A DNA stretch of 64,000 nucleotides. Source: Schlesneria sp. (GTDB taxonomy: Bacteria; Planctomycetota; Planctomycetia; Planctomycetales; Planctomycetaceae). The notes beneath the pieces were generated by a model, which saw only the letters and a list, made by a program, of their open reading frames with translations, was not told the DNA's origin and ran no database searches. The stretch lies in the NCBI GenBank assembly GCA_028291515.1, contig JAQGHU010000063.1, forward strand, positions 62,001 through 126,000, written 5' to 3'. The position numbers and the translations under genes were made by a program. The number at the start of each line of letters is the position of its first letter. Within the stretch, counting starts at the first letter, position 1. Below, piece after piece: positions 55,435 to 64,000 of the stretch.

Positions 55435-58400
55435 TTAAGGCTTGGGAACCACCTTCAAATTGACGGGCATCTCCGCGACCAACAGATTACCCGCCGAAGT
55501 GATCCGAAGTTTGATGTTGGCAACGGGAGTCTCCGCCGCAACCTTCGGAGCCTTCACCATGATCTCGAACTTGTCCTGATCACCAGCGATCGTAGCCCCT
55601 TGAATGACGTAGTCGCCTGGAAGCCCCACCAGTGTCGCTTCAACCGGTCCTGCGAAGCCAGCTGTCCGCTGCAACAGGCCCGTCACCTTGTGATCGGATT
55701 CGGCCACGACAGCCAGCGTCGGATCGTCCGCTTTAGGTGTTACCGCATTCTTGATCTCGGCACGGAAAGGTTGTGAATAGGCCGTCGCCAGCACCCGTTC
55801 CGAATAAGCATGCGGGGTTGCTTCCGCCTTCACGACGAAGTCGATCATCGGTTCGGCGACTTCCAGCGGCACGATCAGTTTCACGGATGACTGTTCAGGC
55901 TCGCCGGGCTGAATCATCCTCGCCGCCACGGAGACAACCGGGAAGTTACCGGCAGCAGGGTTGTTGTTATCTCGTTTACGAACGGGTTCCGTTGATTCCA
56001 ATGTCAGCTTCACCGGCAAGGCGGCAGAACCGTGACCCGCCTGGCGTTTGAGGATCAGTGGGATCTCTGGTGAGGCTCCACGGAACAGCACGAGAGGAAG
56101 TTGCTGCAACTCAATTGAGAGGCCCGTCGATGCCGTCGTGCCAACGGCCATGGTGTCGACGAAGGTCGGGGCGACAACACCCGCCTGAAGCCGAGCGGTA
56201 CTTTTGATCGCCGGATCGACGCCGCTGGATTCGCCAACGATTCGCAACAGCGGAGAAGTACCGTCCGCAGGCTGGCCGGACCTGATCAGCCGCAACAAGA
56301 CTTTCCCCTGCATATTCGCCGCAATTTCGGCGGGCGACACGATGACCGAGTTGTCACCGACGACGCCGAGCTTGATCGGTCCTGCGTAACCCGCACGAGC
56401 GACCTGCATCTCAATCATCGCCGAGCCATCATCGGGAAGATTGATCGTCGGGGTGTTCAGCATCAATGAATACGAAGGCTGGCCGGCTGGTTCAATCACC
56501 AGTCGATAGAAACTGCGCGGGCTACCTCGACCAAACAGATCCCGTACCTGAATCTGGATCTGCGAAACACCAGCGGGCACAGCATAGTCCAGTGTCAAAT
56601 CACCGACCACTGGCTGATCACCCGTCATCGCCACCGGATTGCCCTGCGGATGGGCCAGAACCTTCAGCTCTCCCTCCAACTCAGATGCGATCGTATCCGA
56701 TAGTAAGGTACACCTCAGCGACTGACCGGCAGTCACGTTCAGCACATAGCGATCCTGTTCGCCCTTCGCTGAAATAATTCCACTGATCGCAACCGGCTTG
56801 ATCGGTGCCTGCTTGAACGTCGCGTCGACGACTTGCAATGTTCCGTCGGCCGCCTTGGCCGCCTCGACGACTTCAGTGCCGCGGCTGACGGGTAATGCTG
56901 GCAGTGTAGTGACAACATTGGCTTCGGGAGGGAGGGCGAGCAGCCCCATCCGGCTCTCGGCGGGAACCACAAAAGTACCGCTCAACTTGGTTCCAGGGGC
57001 GAAGCCGGTGCCAACAGGTTGCACGTCGACCGGACCGGCCGACATCGCGGCTGGCAGTACACAGTCGATCAGCTTGAGATCTCCGACCTTCAACCGGAAC
57101 GGATTCTGTCCTGGGGCGTTAAAAGTTAAATCGTGCAATTCGACAGAATAGATTCCATCCCTTGGCAGAATACGTTCGACTCGGGCATCTCCCTTCAGTG
57201 AGCTGTGCCCCCAGCCAATTTCGAGCGGGGTTCCCTCGGGGGATCTGATCTCGACGACAGGATTGGCGACTCCACCGAGCCGCTTCAGTTCGACATCGGC
57301 GACAACTCGCTGACCCTTCGTTCCGGCAAAGTAAACTCGCTGCTGCTGGCCACCCGACAGGGAGCCAAAAAAGGCGGCGGGCAAAGTGGCCGGCTTATCT
57401 GGTGTGACCCCACTGATGGCAACCTCAGGCAGTCGGTCCACAGACAAGGCGACAGACTTGCTGATCCCGATCTGAGATCGAATCCACAAGGGATAGATTC
57501 CCGTCGGCGTGTCTGAGGGGATATTGACGTTCAGCACGAGGCTGGTCGGAGTCGACCCTTCCGCGACTGCGAAGGCGACTCCGGGAAGGGGAAACACAGC
57601 CAGGGGATTGGGGCCTAGATTGCTTCCTGTCACGACTAATTGATTGGGCTGCCCGATCTGCACACCCGGTTGAGACAGTCCCGTAATCACGGGAGAGACG
57701 GTCGGGACCGCCTTATCCTGAGCGATCAGGTCCATCACGTTGGTCCCGGCCACCTCCAGAAACAGCTTCTTCGCTTGCGCGGCGTCTAACGCTGATTGAA
57801 ACAGCGAGAACTCATCGACCACGCAAGACAAATACTCGCCAGCCGCCTCGCTGCGACCAATCGTCACTGGCAGGTTGCTGACCAGGCCGGCGACATTGAT
57901 ATCCTTGATCCAGCCTTGCTTGCCGTCGACATAGCCGTTGGCAGAGGACTTGGGCGTCAATGGTTCTCCGTTGACGAAGAACATGATCTTCAGGTCATCG
58001 ACGTCGGTGTCATCATCCTGCTTGGGTGCGTCGGCAACTTCAAACGTGGCAGTGACATAGACCAGCTTGCGATAGGGGAGGGCTTCTTTCGCGCTGTAAT
58101 TCACGACCTTGTAGTTTGTCCCGTCGTGGATGTAGACCTGGAAGTTATCTCCCTGCATCTGAAAATTGATGCCGTAGTTCGTCGACGCTTTGCCGTTATC
58201 GACACCCCGTTTGGCAACCAGGCCGTGATAACTGGCGTCAGTTGGTTCGGCCAAGTTCACGACGAACAGACCAAAGGAAGCCGCCGTGGGACAACTGACA
58301 TCCGCGCTATTGGCAATCTCCACAAATTGCTGCCGCGCGGCATCGAGTTGAATCGCCTTTTTGCCCCCCTGATTCCAGAAGGGACTGGCGACTCGCGAAA

Positions 58401-58590
58401 GATCGTTGACGAGCTTTCCTTCGTCAGGCACTTGCCCCACCGTGGCGGTATCTTTCGCGGGACCGGCATCCTCATCGAACGTGTAATTGACGACCGCCTT
58501 GGCTCGAACTGCTTCGTCTTGAGCGAATGCCGAAATCGCCAAAAGCGAAAGTGCACAACCTGCAACAGAAAAACGGAAGACATTCAACAT
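55435..58590 (-). CDS. Large secreted multidomain protein (LamG and IPT/PPC-like domains)
   Basis: A 1,051-residue exported protein with a signal peptide (MLNVFRFSVAGCALSLLAIS). Residues about 30-290 resemble a LamG/concanavalin-like domain (VNYTFDEDAGPAKDTATVGQ, VVDEFSLFQSALDAAQAKKL). About 300-385 resembles an IPT/TIG domain (PVITGLSQPGVQIGQPNQLV). Later parts look like repeated pre-peptidase-type beta domains (AISGIISAKGEQDRYVLNVT). No enzyme motif is visible. It is probably a cell-surface or periplasmic carbohydrate-related protein. Confidence 0.7.
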   Translation of the reverse strand: MLNVFRFSVAGCALSLLAISAFAQDEAVRAKAVVNYTFDEDAGPAKDTATVGQVPDEGKLVNDLSRVASPFWNQGGKKAIQLDAARQQFVEIANSADVSCPTAASFGLFVVNLAEPTDASYHGLVAKRGVDNGKASTNYGINFQMQGDNFQVYIHDGTNYKVVNYSAKEALPYRKLVYVTATFEVADAPKQDDDTDVDDLKIMFFVNGEPLTPKSSANGYVDGKQGWIKDINVAGLVSNLPVTIGRSEAAGEYLSCVVDEFSLFQSALDAAQAKKLFLEVAGTNVMDLIAQDKAVPTVSPVITGLSQPGVQIGQPNQLVVTGSNLGPNPLAVFPLPGVAFAVAEGSTPTSLVLNVNIPSDTPTGIYPLWIRSQIGISKSVALSVDRLPEVAISGVTPDKPATLPAAFFGSLSGGQQQRVYFAGTKGQRVVADVELKRLGGVANPVVEIRSPEGTPLEIGWGHSSLKGDARVERILPRDGIYSVELHDLTFNAPGQNPFRLKVGDLKLIDCVLPAAMSAGPVDVQPVGTGFAPGTKLSGTFVVPAESRMGLLALPPEANVVTTLPALPVSRGTEVVEAAKAADGTLQVVDATFKQAPIKPVAISGIISAKGEQDRYVLNVTAGQSLRCTLLSDTIASELEGELKVLAHPQGNPVAMTGDQPVVGDLTLDYAVPAGVSQIQIQVRDLFGRGSPRSFYRLVIEPAGQPSYSLMLNTPTINLPDDGSAMIEMQVARAGYAGPIKLGVVGDNSVIVSPAEIAANMQGKVLLRLIRSGQPADGTSPLLRIVGESSGVDPAIKSTARLQAGVVAPTFVDTMAVGTTASTGLSIELQQLPLVLFRGASPEIPLILKRQAGHGSAALPVKLTLESTEPVRKRDNNNPAAGNFPVVSVAARMIQPGEPEQSSVKLIVPLEVAEPMIDFVVKAEATPHAYSERVLATAYSQPFRAEIKNAVTPKADDPTLAVVAESDHKVTGLLQRTAGFAGPVEATLVGLPGDYVIQGATIAGDQDKFEIMVKAPKVAAETPVANIKLRITSAGNLLVAEMPVNLKVVPKP

Positions 58591-58813
58591 TGGATGATGA
58601 TCCTCAGGGCAGGACGAACTCTCGGTGGGTCACCTGATTTTAAGATCGCATCAGACCCTTTTGAAGTGTAAGAGTCTCGTTATGCGATCAGAACTTGGAA
58701 ACAGTTCACTTCTGGAAGCCGAACGCCCGGTAATTTAATGTCAGTGAATGCTGGGTATACTTCTTGGACTTTCGATAGCTGCTGCGTCCTTGATTCCCCT
58801 TGAGGTTGACCGA

Positions 58814-59566
58814 ATGTCTGCATCGCTTCGTATTCTGGCCATTCACGCGCATCCCGATGACATTGAGCTGCAGTGCGCAGGAACATTGCTTCGCCTGAAA
58901 GAATTGGGCTGTCAGATTTCGATGGCGACGATGACCCCCGGTGACTGCGGCAGCGCTGAATTGGCTGCTGACGAGATCGCCGATGTTCGCCGCGCAGAAG
59001 CGCAACGCGCGGCGGAGATCATGGGGGCCGACTACACCTGCCTGGAATTTCGCGACCTGAGCATCATCGTCGACAACGACAGCCGTCGCCGTGTGACCGA
59101 GGTCATCCGCCGGACGCGTCCGGATATCGTGATTACCGCTCCGCCTGTCGATTACATGAGCGATCATGAGATGACCAGTCGACTGGTTCGCGACGCCTGC
59201 TTCGGTGCCAGTTGTCCGAACTACAAAACTCAGCAGTGGAATCCGGCCCCTGCCACAGAAAAAATCCCCTACCTCTATTATGTCGATCCGATTGAGGGGA
59301 CCGACTACTACGGGAATTCTCAGCGAACAGACTTCGTCGTCGATATCTCAAAGACCATTGAAACGAAGCTGGAAATGCTCGCCTGTCACGCCAGTCAACG
59401 GGAATGGCTTCGGCGTCAACATGGCCTCGACGAATACCTGGATGGCTGCCGCCGCTGGTCTGCCGCACGCGGTAAGGAAATCGGTGCGGCTTACGGCGAA
59501 GCCTTCACTCAACATCGCGGGCATCCCTACCCACACGACAACAAGTTAGTTGACTTGTTGAAGTAG
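58814..59566 (+). CDS. PIG-L/LmbE-family deacetylase
   Basis: A 250-residue zinc-dependent N-deacetylase. The metal motif is AHPDDIE near residue 10, and [19 protein letters not shown] supplies the third ligand HxxxH-type region. The family removes acetyl groups from GlcNAc-containing substrates. GAGG lies eight bases before ATG at 58814. The specific substrate cannot be told; related planctomycete enzymes are often annotated as BshB-like or LmbE. Confidence 0.88.
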   Translation: MSASLRILAIHAHPDDIELQCAGTLLRLKELGCQISMATMTPGDCGSAELAADEIADVRRAEAQRAAEIMGADYTCLEFRDLSIIVDNDSRRRVTEVIRRTRPDIVITAPPVDYMSDHEMTSRLVRDACFGASCPNYKTQQWNPAPATEKIPYLYYVDPIEGTDYYGNSQRTDFVVDISKTIETKLEMLACHASQREWLRRQHGLDEYLDGCRRWSAARGKEIGAAYGEAFTQHRGHPYPHDNKLVDLLK

Positions 59567-59634
59567 CTTCAAGCAAAGTCAGACCCGGTCGTCCAGAAAC
59601 TTCGCTTCTGAACGAGCCGGGATCATCAAACAAA

Positions 59635-62600
59635 TCATTCCCAGGCAAGTGGCTTCAACCACGCCGCCTTCAACTCTGCACAATCGGCATCGAGAACCTG
59701 CTTCCCGTCGACTCCGGCCTGCACTCGCTTTGCTGAAGTCGTCTTACCGATCTTCGTGATCGGCAGCCCTTGGAACAGTGCTTCCAATTTGGCCGCCGAT
59801 TCAGGCGTTACTTCAACCAAGAATCGCGTCGTGCTCTCGGAGTAGAGCAGGACCGCGGGATCGGTGATCGTGGAAGAACTCGCCAATGCGGAGAGATCGA
59901 GTTCGACACCGAACCCACCAGCGAATGCCATTTCCGCAGCGGCGACGGCCAAGCCCCCTTCGCTGAGATCGTGACAACTCTTGAGCAGACCATTCTCAAT
60001 CGCCTTGTGCACCGCGACGAAGATTTTTGGAGCCTGTTGCAGATTCACGTGAGGGACCGTGCCACCCTTCAGTCCGTTCACGAGGGCGAAATGGCTGCCT
60101 CCCAGTTCATTCTTCGTGATGCCGATCTGATACAGAACGTTGCCGACAGCCTTCAAATCCATCGTGACGCACTTGCGGACGTCCTCGACCTGCCCGAGGG
60201 CACTGATGAGCAGTGACGAGGGAATCGCGACGGTTTGCTTCTGACCGCTGGCGTCGACATACGAAAACTCGTTGTTCAAGCTGTCCTTGCCGCTGATGAA
60301 CGGCGTGCCGAACGCAATCGCAGTGTCCTTGCAGCCGAGGGCGGCGCGAACGAGTGATCCGAGTGTTTCCGGGCGTTCGGTATTGCCCCAACAGAAGTTG
60401 TCGAGGATCGCGATGCGGCTGGGATCAGCTCCGACAGCCACGCAGTTGCGAACGGCTTCGTCAATCGCAGCGGCGGCCATCCAGTAGGGATCGAAGTCGC
60501 CATAGTGCGGGTTCATGCCATTCGAAACGACAACGCCGCGTTGCGACTTCAAATTCGGTCGCACCACGGCCGCATCAGAAGGACCGTCGCACGCCACACC
60601 GACCAAAGGCTTGATGACTGATCCCGACTGAACCTCGTGGTCATACTGGCGAATGATCCACTCTTTGCTGCAGACATTGAGCGAGCCGAGAATTTTGGAC
60701 AACGAGGCCGACAGACGTGAATGTCCAGCGCTCGCAGATTCACGAATCCGCTCACGCATTAGTGGCTTCGCCGTGGCGGCTGAAATCACTCCAAGGAGCT
60801 TTCCCAGCTCTTCGGCTTCAACTTCACGACCGTTCAATTTGACGATCGGGGAATCAGTGAGCCTATTGACATGAACTTCAACGTTGGCATCCTCGCCAAA
60901 ATGCTTGAGTAGCGCGGCCGATATCGCATGCTCAATGCCAGATTTGGCGTCAGACTCTCGCTGTGCTCGCGTAAGTCTCTGCGACTCGACTTCCTCTTTC
61001 AGGTGCTCATTCAACTCCGGCACCGGCGCATATCCAATTACATCCAGAAAGTCGCGTAGACTGCCTGAAAATTCTTGCAGCGGTATTTCGTTCGGTGGCG
61101 TATACGTCGCATCGCGTACCACCGGCGGACGGCCGTCGTGGAGGAAGGACATCGCGACGTCGCCGACGACTTCACCGTGATAGGTCAGTTTCAAACGGCC
61201 TTCGTTGCCGAACTGGCCGAAAGCGGTCGCTTCGACTCCTTCAGCGGCACAGAGGGCGCGGAATTCTTCCCAGTTCTGTTCGGGGACAGCCAGGACCATC
61301 CGTTCCTGAGCTTCGCTGATCCAGATCTCGGTGTAGGACAATCCAGCATATTTGAGCGGGCACTTGTCGAGCCACACAACGGCCCCGGTATGTTCGCCCA
61401 TCTCGCCCACGGCACTGCTGAAGCCACCCGCGCCGCAATCGGTGATCGCGTGATACAGACCCTTGTCGCGAGCCTGCAGGATTACATCCATCACCATCTT
61501 CTCGGTGACGGCGTTCCCAATTTGAACGGCACCGCCGGAGATCGTTTCGCTCTCGTGCGTCAGTTCGGCGGATGAGAAGGTGGCGCCGTGGATACCATCG
61601 CGACCGGTACGGCCACCGACGGCCACGATCAGATCGCCGGGATGAACTTCCTTTTCAACTTTGTCGACGGGGATCATCGCAGCCGTGCCGCAGTAGACCA
61701 GCGGGTTCCCCAAGTAACGTTCGTCGAAGAAGACCGATCCATTGACGGTCGGAATTCCCATGCGGTTGCCGTAGTCGCGGACTCCCGAGACGACGCCTTT
61801 CATCACCAGCTTGGGATGCAATGTTCCCGGTGGCAAAGCATCGTAGGGGGTGTCCGGCGGCGCGAAACAGAAGACGTCGGTATTGCAGATCGGCTTCGCA
61901 CCCAGGCCCGTACCGAGCGGATCGCGGATGACTCCGCCGAGGCCCGTGTTGGCTCCGCCGTACGGTTCGATCGCTGACGGGTGGTTATGTGTTTCGACTT
62001 TGAAGCAGACGTTCTGTTCGTCGTCGAACTTCACGACCCCAGCGTTATCCTTGAAGACGCTGACGCACCAGTCGTCGGCACCCAACTTTTCGCGGATCGC
62101 GACGGTCGCTCCGAAGACGGTTTCCTTGAGCATGTTCTCAAAGAGGTGTTCGCCGTTTTCGTCGCGATACCGGATGCGACCTTTCAGAGTCTTGTGCGAG
62201 CAGTGTTCGCTCCAGGTTTGAGCAACCGATTCGAGTTCGATATCGGTGGGATCTCGCTGTTGCTCGACCCAGTGCGTTTTGATCGTGAGCATTTCGGCGA
62301 GGCTGAGATAGAGCTGGCCGTGCTTGCTGAGGTGCATCAGCGCGTCGTCGTTCATCGTGCGAATCGGGACGGTTCGCAACTGGAACTTGTATTCCGACCC
62401 CGCTCCGATCTGGTCCATCTGCAGGGGACCAGCGATGACTCGTTCGATGGCGTCGTTCGCGAGGACTCGCTTGGCGATGCGATCGAGGTCTGTATCAGAG
62501 ACGTCCGCTTCGAACCAGTACTTGCGTCCGGTGGCGACGGTATCGACGGCGAAACCGAGATCGGCCAAAGCCTTTTGCGTGCTGAGGGCAACATTGTCGG

Positions 62601-62886
62601 TCACGCCCGGCTTAAATAGCACGTTCAGCAATCGTCCCTTCGACGAAGCCGATTTGGCGGAGACCTGATGGGCAGAAAAAATCTCTGCGACCGGGTCGAC
62701 CAGCAGCGTCGTGGCAGCGCGGGTGACGTCGCTGTTGTTCAGAGAGGCTCCCTGCAGCAGGAACGATCGGGCAGTGGTGACTGTTTTCACACCCGCCACG
62801 CCCAGAGCGTGGGCTTCGCCGACGACTCGCAAGCCATCTCGATCGACTTCCCCTGCGGCTGGCCGAATTTCTACTTCCCAAAGCAT
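59635..62886 (-). CDS. purL: Phosphoribosylformylglycinamidine synthase, PurS-PurL fusion
   Basis: A 1,083-residue protein of purine synthesis. Residues 1-180 carry two PurS-like segments ([40 protein letters not shown]), then the FGAM synthase catalytic body ([60 protein letters not shown]). There is no C-terminal glutaminase, so PurQ must be encoded elsewhere. The start at 62886 ([12 protein letters not shown]) is preferred over an upstream extension. Confidence 0.92.
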   Translation of the reverse strand: MLWEVEIRPAAGEVDRDGLRVVGEAHALGVAGVKTVTTARSFLLQGASLNNSDVTRAATTLLVDPVAEIFSAHQVSAKSASSKGRLLNVLFKPGVTDNVALSTQKALADLGFAVDTVATGRKYWFEADVSDTDLDRIAKRVLANDAIERVIAGPLQMDQIGAGSEYKFQLRTVPIRTMNDDALMHLSKHGQLYLSLAEMLTIKTHWVEQQRDPTDIELESVAQTWSEHCSHKTLKGRIRYRDENGEHLFENMLKETVFGATVAIREKLGADDWCVSVFKDNAGVVKFDDEQNVCFKVETHNHPSAIEPYGGANTGLGGVIRDPLGTGLGAKPICNTDVFCFAPPDTPYDALPPGTLHPKLVMKGVVSGVRDYGNRMGIPTVNGSVFFDERYLGNPLVYCGTAAMIPVDKVEKEVHPGDLIVAVGGRTGRDGIHGATFSSAELTHESETISGGAVQIGNAVTEKMVMDVILQARDKGLYHAITDCGAGGFSSAVGEMGEHTGAVVWLDKCPLKYAGLSYTEIWISEAQERMVLAVPEQNWEEFRALCAAEGVEATAFGQFGNEGRLKLTYHGEVVGDVAMSFLHDGRPPVVRDATYTPPNEIPLQEFSGSLRDFLDVIGYAPVPELNEHLKEEVESQRLTRAQRESDAKSGIEHAISAALLKHFGEDANVEVHVNRLTDSPIVKLNGREVEAEELGKLLGVISAATAKPLMRERIRESASAGHSRLSASLSKILGSLNVCSKEWIIRQYDHEVQSGSVIKPLVGVACDGPSDAAVVRPNLKSQRGVVVSNGMNPHYGDFDPYWMAAAAIDEAVRNCVAVGADPSRIAILDNFCWGNTERPETLGSLVRAALGCKDTAIAFGTPFISGKDSLNNEFSYVDASGQKQTVAIPSSLLISALGQVEDVRKCVTMDLKAVGNVLYQIGITKNELGGSHFALVNGLKGGTVPHVNLQQAPKIFVAVHKAIENGLLKSCHDLSEGGLAVAAAEMAFAGGFGVELDLSALASSSTITDPAVLLYSESTTRFLVEVTPESAAKLEALFQGLPITKIGKTTSAKRVQAGVDGKQVLDADCAELKAAWLKPLAWE

Positions 62887-62962
62887 TCGTGTTTCTCGTT
62901 GATTAAGGTGGCCTGTGTTTGCATCGGGCCAGGGGGCTGACACCCCTCGCTCGGAAGGTCAA

Positions 62963-63820
62963 TTACTCGTTACTCTGCAGCCGTTGTTTGCCTTCGCTCA
63001 ACAACCGCTTGATTTGCTGCCCGTTTTGGGAAGCCAAGGATTTTTTGTAGGCTTCCAACTGGTGTTGTACCGCTTCGATTCCCCGGATGACATGCTGGGC
63101 GTTCTGCAACAGGATGCTGGTCCACAGATCGGGGTCGCCAGCAGCGATGCGAGTCGTGTCGCGAAAGCCGCTACCGGTCAACGGTTGATTCGCTTCAGTC
63201 AATGTCGCAGCCAAGGCCGAGGCCACCAGATGGGGCAAGTGACTGGTCATTGCCAGTGCCTGATCATGATCATCGGGCGACATCTGGACGGTCCGCATGC
63301 CGATTCCTTGCCAGAGGCGCTCCACGCGATTCACTTGCGAGGTTGCGGCGGAAGGGATGGGAGTGACGACGCAGGTTCGACCCTCGAACAAGTTGGCATC
63401 GGCCGCCTCGAATCCCTGGCGGTGCGATCCCGCGATCGGATGGGATCCGACAAAACTGGGGATGTCCTTCAGAGCATCGCAAATCGGCTGTTTGACGCTG
63501 CCAACATCGGTCAACAAGGTTCCGGGACGGGCATATTTGGCAGCCTCGTGAACGCCCTGGGCGACTCGGTCGACGGGGGTGCAAAATACGATGACATCGG
63601 CTTGAGCGGCAGCGGTCGCCAGATCTGTCGAGGTTTTGTCGATCAGGCCGGATTGTCGAGCCAGTTCCAGGCGGGCAGAATCGCGGCCGACTCCGATAAT
63701 CGTCTGGACAAGCTTTCGACTGCGAAGCGCAGCGGCCAGCGATCCGCCGATCAGGCCCACCCCGACGATGACGACAGTTTTTTCCAGCAATTTAGACGGC
63801 GGCTCGCTCATACGCCGCAT
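62963..63820 (-). CDS. tyrA: Prephenate dehydrogenase
   Basis: About 285 residues. The NAD-binding GVGLIGGSLAAALR, CTPVDRVAQGVHEAAKYARP, TDVGSVKQPICDAL and GSHPIAGSHRQGFEAADANL match prephenate/arogenate dehydrogenase of tyrosine synthesis. There is no chorismate mutase or ACT domain. Starts at 63820 and 63811 are both possible; an upstream frame to 63958 runs into repeat DNA. It lies 76 bases upstream of purL. Confidence 0.9.
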   Translation of the reverse strand: MRRMSEPPSKLLEKTVVIVGVGLIGGSLAAALRSRKLVQTIIGVGRDSARLELARQSGLIDKTSTDLATAAAQADVIVFCTPVDRVAQGVHEAAKYARPGTLLTDVGSVKQPICDALKDIPSFVGSHPIAGSHRQGFEAADANLFEGRTCVVTPIPSAATSQVNRVERLWQGIGMRTVQMSPDDHDQALAMTSHLPHLVASALAATLTEANQPLTGSGFRDTTRIAAGDPDLWTSILLQNAQHVIRGIEAVQHQLEAYKKSLASQNGQQIKRLLSEGKQRLQSNE

Positions 63821-64000
63821 TGTAATGAGCCGGGAGGACAAACAAAATCGAAGGGGGTTGATGGGGCTGAGTGGCAAGGGGCGGAACGGAAGAGAAGGCG
63901 AGCCACGGATGAACACGGATTTTAAGGCGTGTTTTGGTGAATGTGGGTGGCGGGACAATGGAGTACGCAGTCCTGAGTAATCAGTTCGGAGTACAGTAGA
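63821..64000. other. Repeat-bearing tail upstream of tyrA
   Basis: No gene seen in these 180 bases. CCACGGATGAACACGGAT (about 63902-63919) is an internally repeated CACGGAT word of a type scattered in planctomycete genomes. The final bases (GTACGCAGTCC ... CGGAGTACAGTAGA) resemble, in reverse complement, the GTACT/GCACTGA repeat at about 27878-27920. Confidence 0.5.

Noticed and set aside
59770-62619. Several open frames antisense to purL
   Set aside because: All lie within a highly conserved gene and show the expected complement composition.

Overview
The window reads as chromosomal DNA of a member of the Planctomycetota, probably order Planctomycetales; the genus cannot be fixed from sequence alone. 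The reasons are the gene content (futalosine-pathway menaquinone genes, neutral-ceramidase-like and ThuA-like proteins, a FecR-like membrane protein, an ECF sigma/anti-sigma pair, several small proteins of planctomycete type) and intergenic regions full of imperfect palindromes and short-period repeats. Most of it is ordinary core genome in short operons on both strands, with one insertion sequence and two repeat-rich accessory spots.

Layout. 1-9.7 kb: a truncated UbiA prenyltransferase, a ceramidase-like protein, a NUDIX hydrolase, mqnE and mqnP (menaquinone synthesis), a FecR-like membrane protein, a frameshifted ThuA-like gene and a CPA2 antiporter. 9.8-13.3 kb: an S23-type four-helix-bundle gene with an apparent internal deletion, tRNA-Pro, a perfect parS-like palindrome, parB, and a GT39-type membrane glycosyltransferase. 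13.4-18.5 kb: small TPR, membrane and lipoprotein genes, then trigger factor with two clpP genes, and tRNA-Gly. 19-26 kb: a pilin-like gene with a very long terminator hairpin, rhamnulokinase, and a 1,491-residue surface protein with an inverse-autotransporter-like barrel and a beta-helix passenger. 26.1-28.1 kb: an IS4-type element whose 17-bp inverted ends can be read, followed by about 400 bp of nested repeats. 28-38 kb: a uronate isomerase-like gene, an FHA-GAF-SpoIIE phosphatase, a glycosyltransferase, an ECF sigma/anti-sigma/secreted-protein operon and an FHA protein with a Tyr/Gln/Pro-rich tail. 38-44 kb: lplA-gcvPB-gcvPA-gcvH (glycine cleavage plus lipoylation), rpiB, and a TsaC-like/low-molecular-weight phosphatase fusion. 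44.4-50.8 kb: a five-gene cluster of two small helical-domain proteins, a MoxR AAA ATPase, a DUF5682 protein and a VWA protein. 50.8-64 kb: a membrane protein, a metzincin-like protease, a CapK/PaaK-like AMP ligase, uxuA, a giant LamG/IPT-type secreted protein, a PIG-L deacetylase, a PurS-PurL fusion and tyrA.

The strongest candidate for an undescribed system is the MoxR/DUF5682/VWA cluster at 44,429-50,758. Its core three genes match the AAA / large protein / VWA order of the poorly understood E. coli yehL-yehM-yehP group. Upstream of them, in the same operon, sit two proteins that appear to share a homologous helical domain; one carries an additional beta-rich domain, and I see no SWIM zinc-finger protein. 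Other points worth checking are the parS site beside parB, the IS boundaries without a target duplication, the broken thuA, the S23 gene with a deletion beside tRNA-Pro, and several families of palindromic intergenic repeats.
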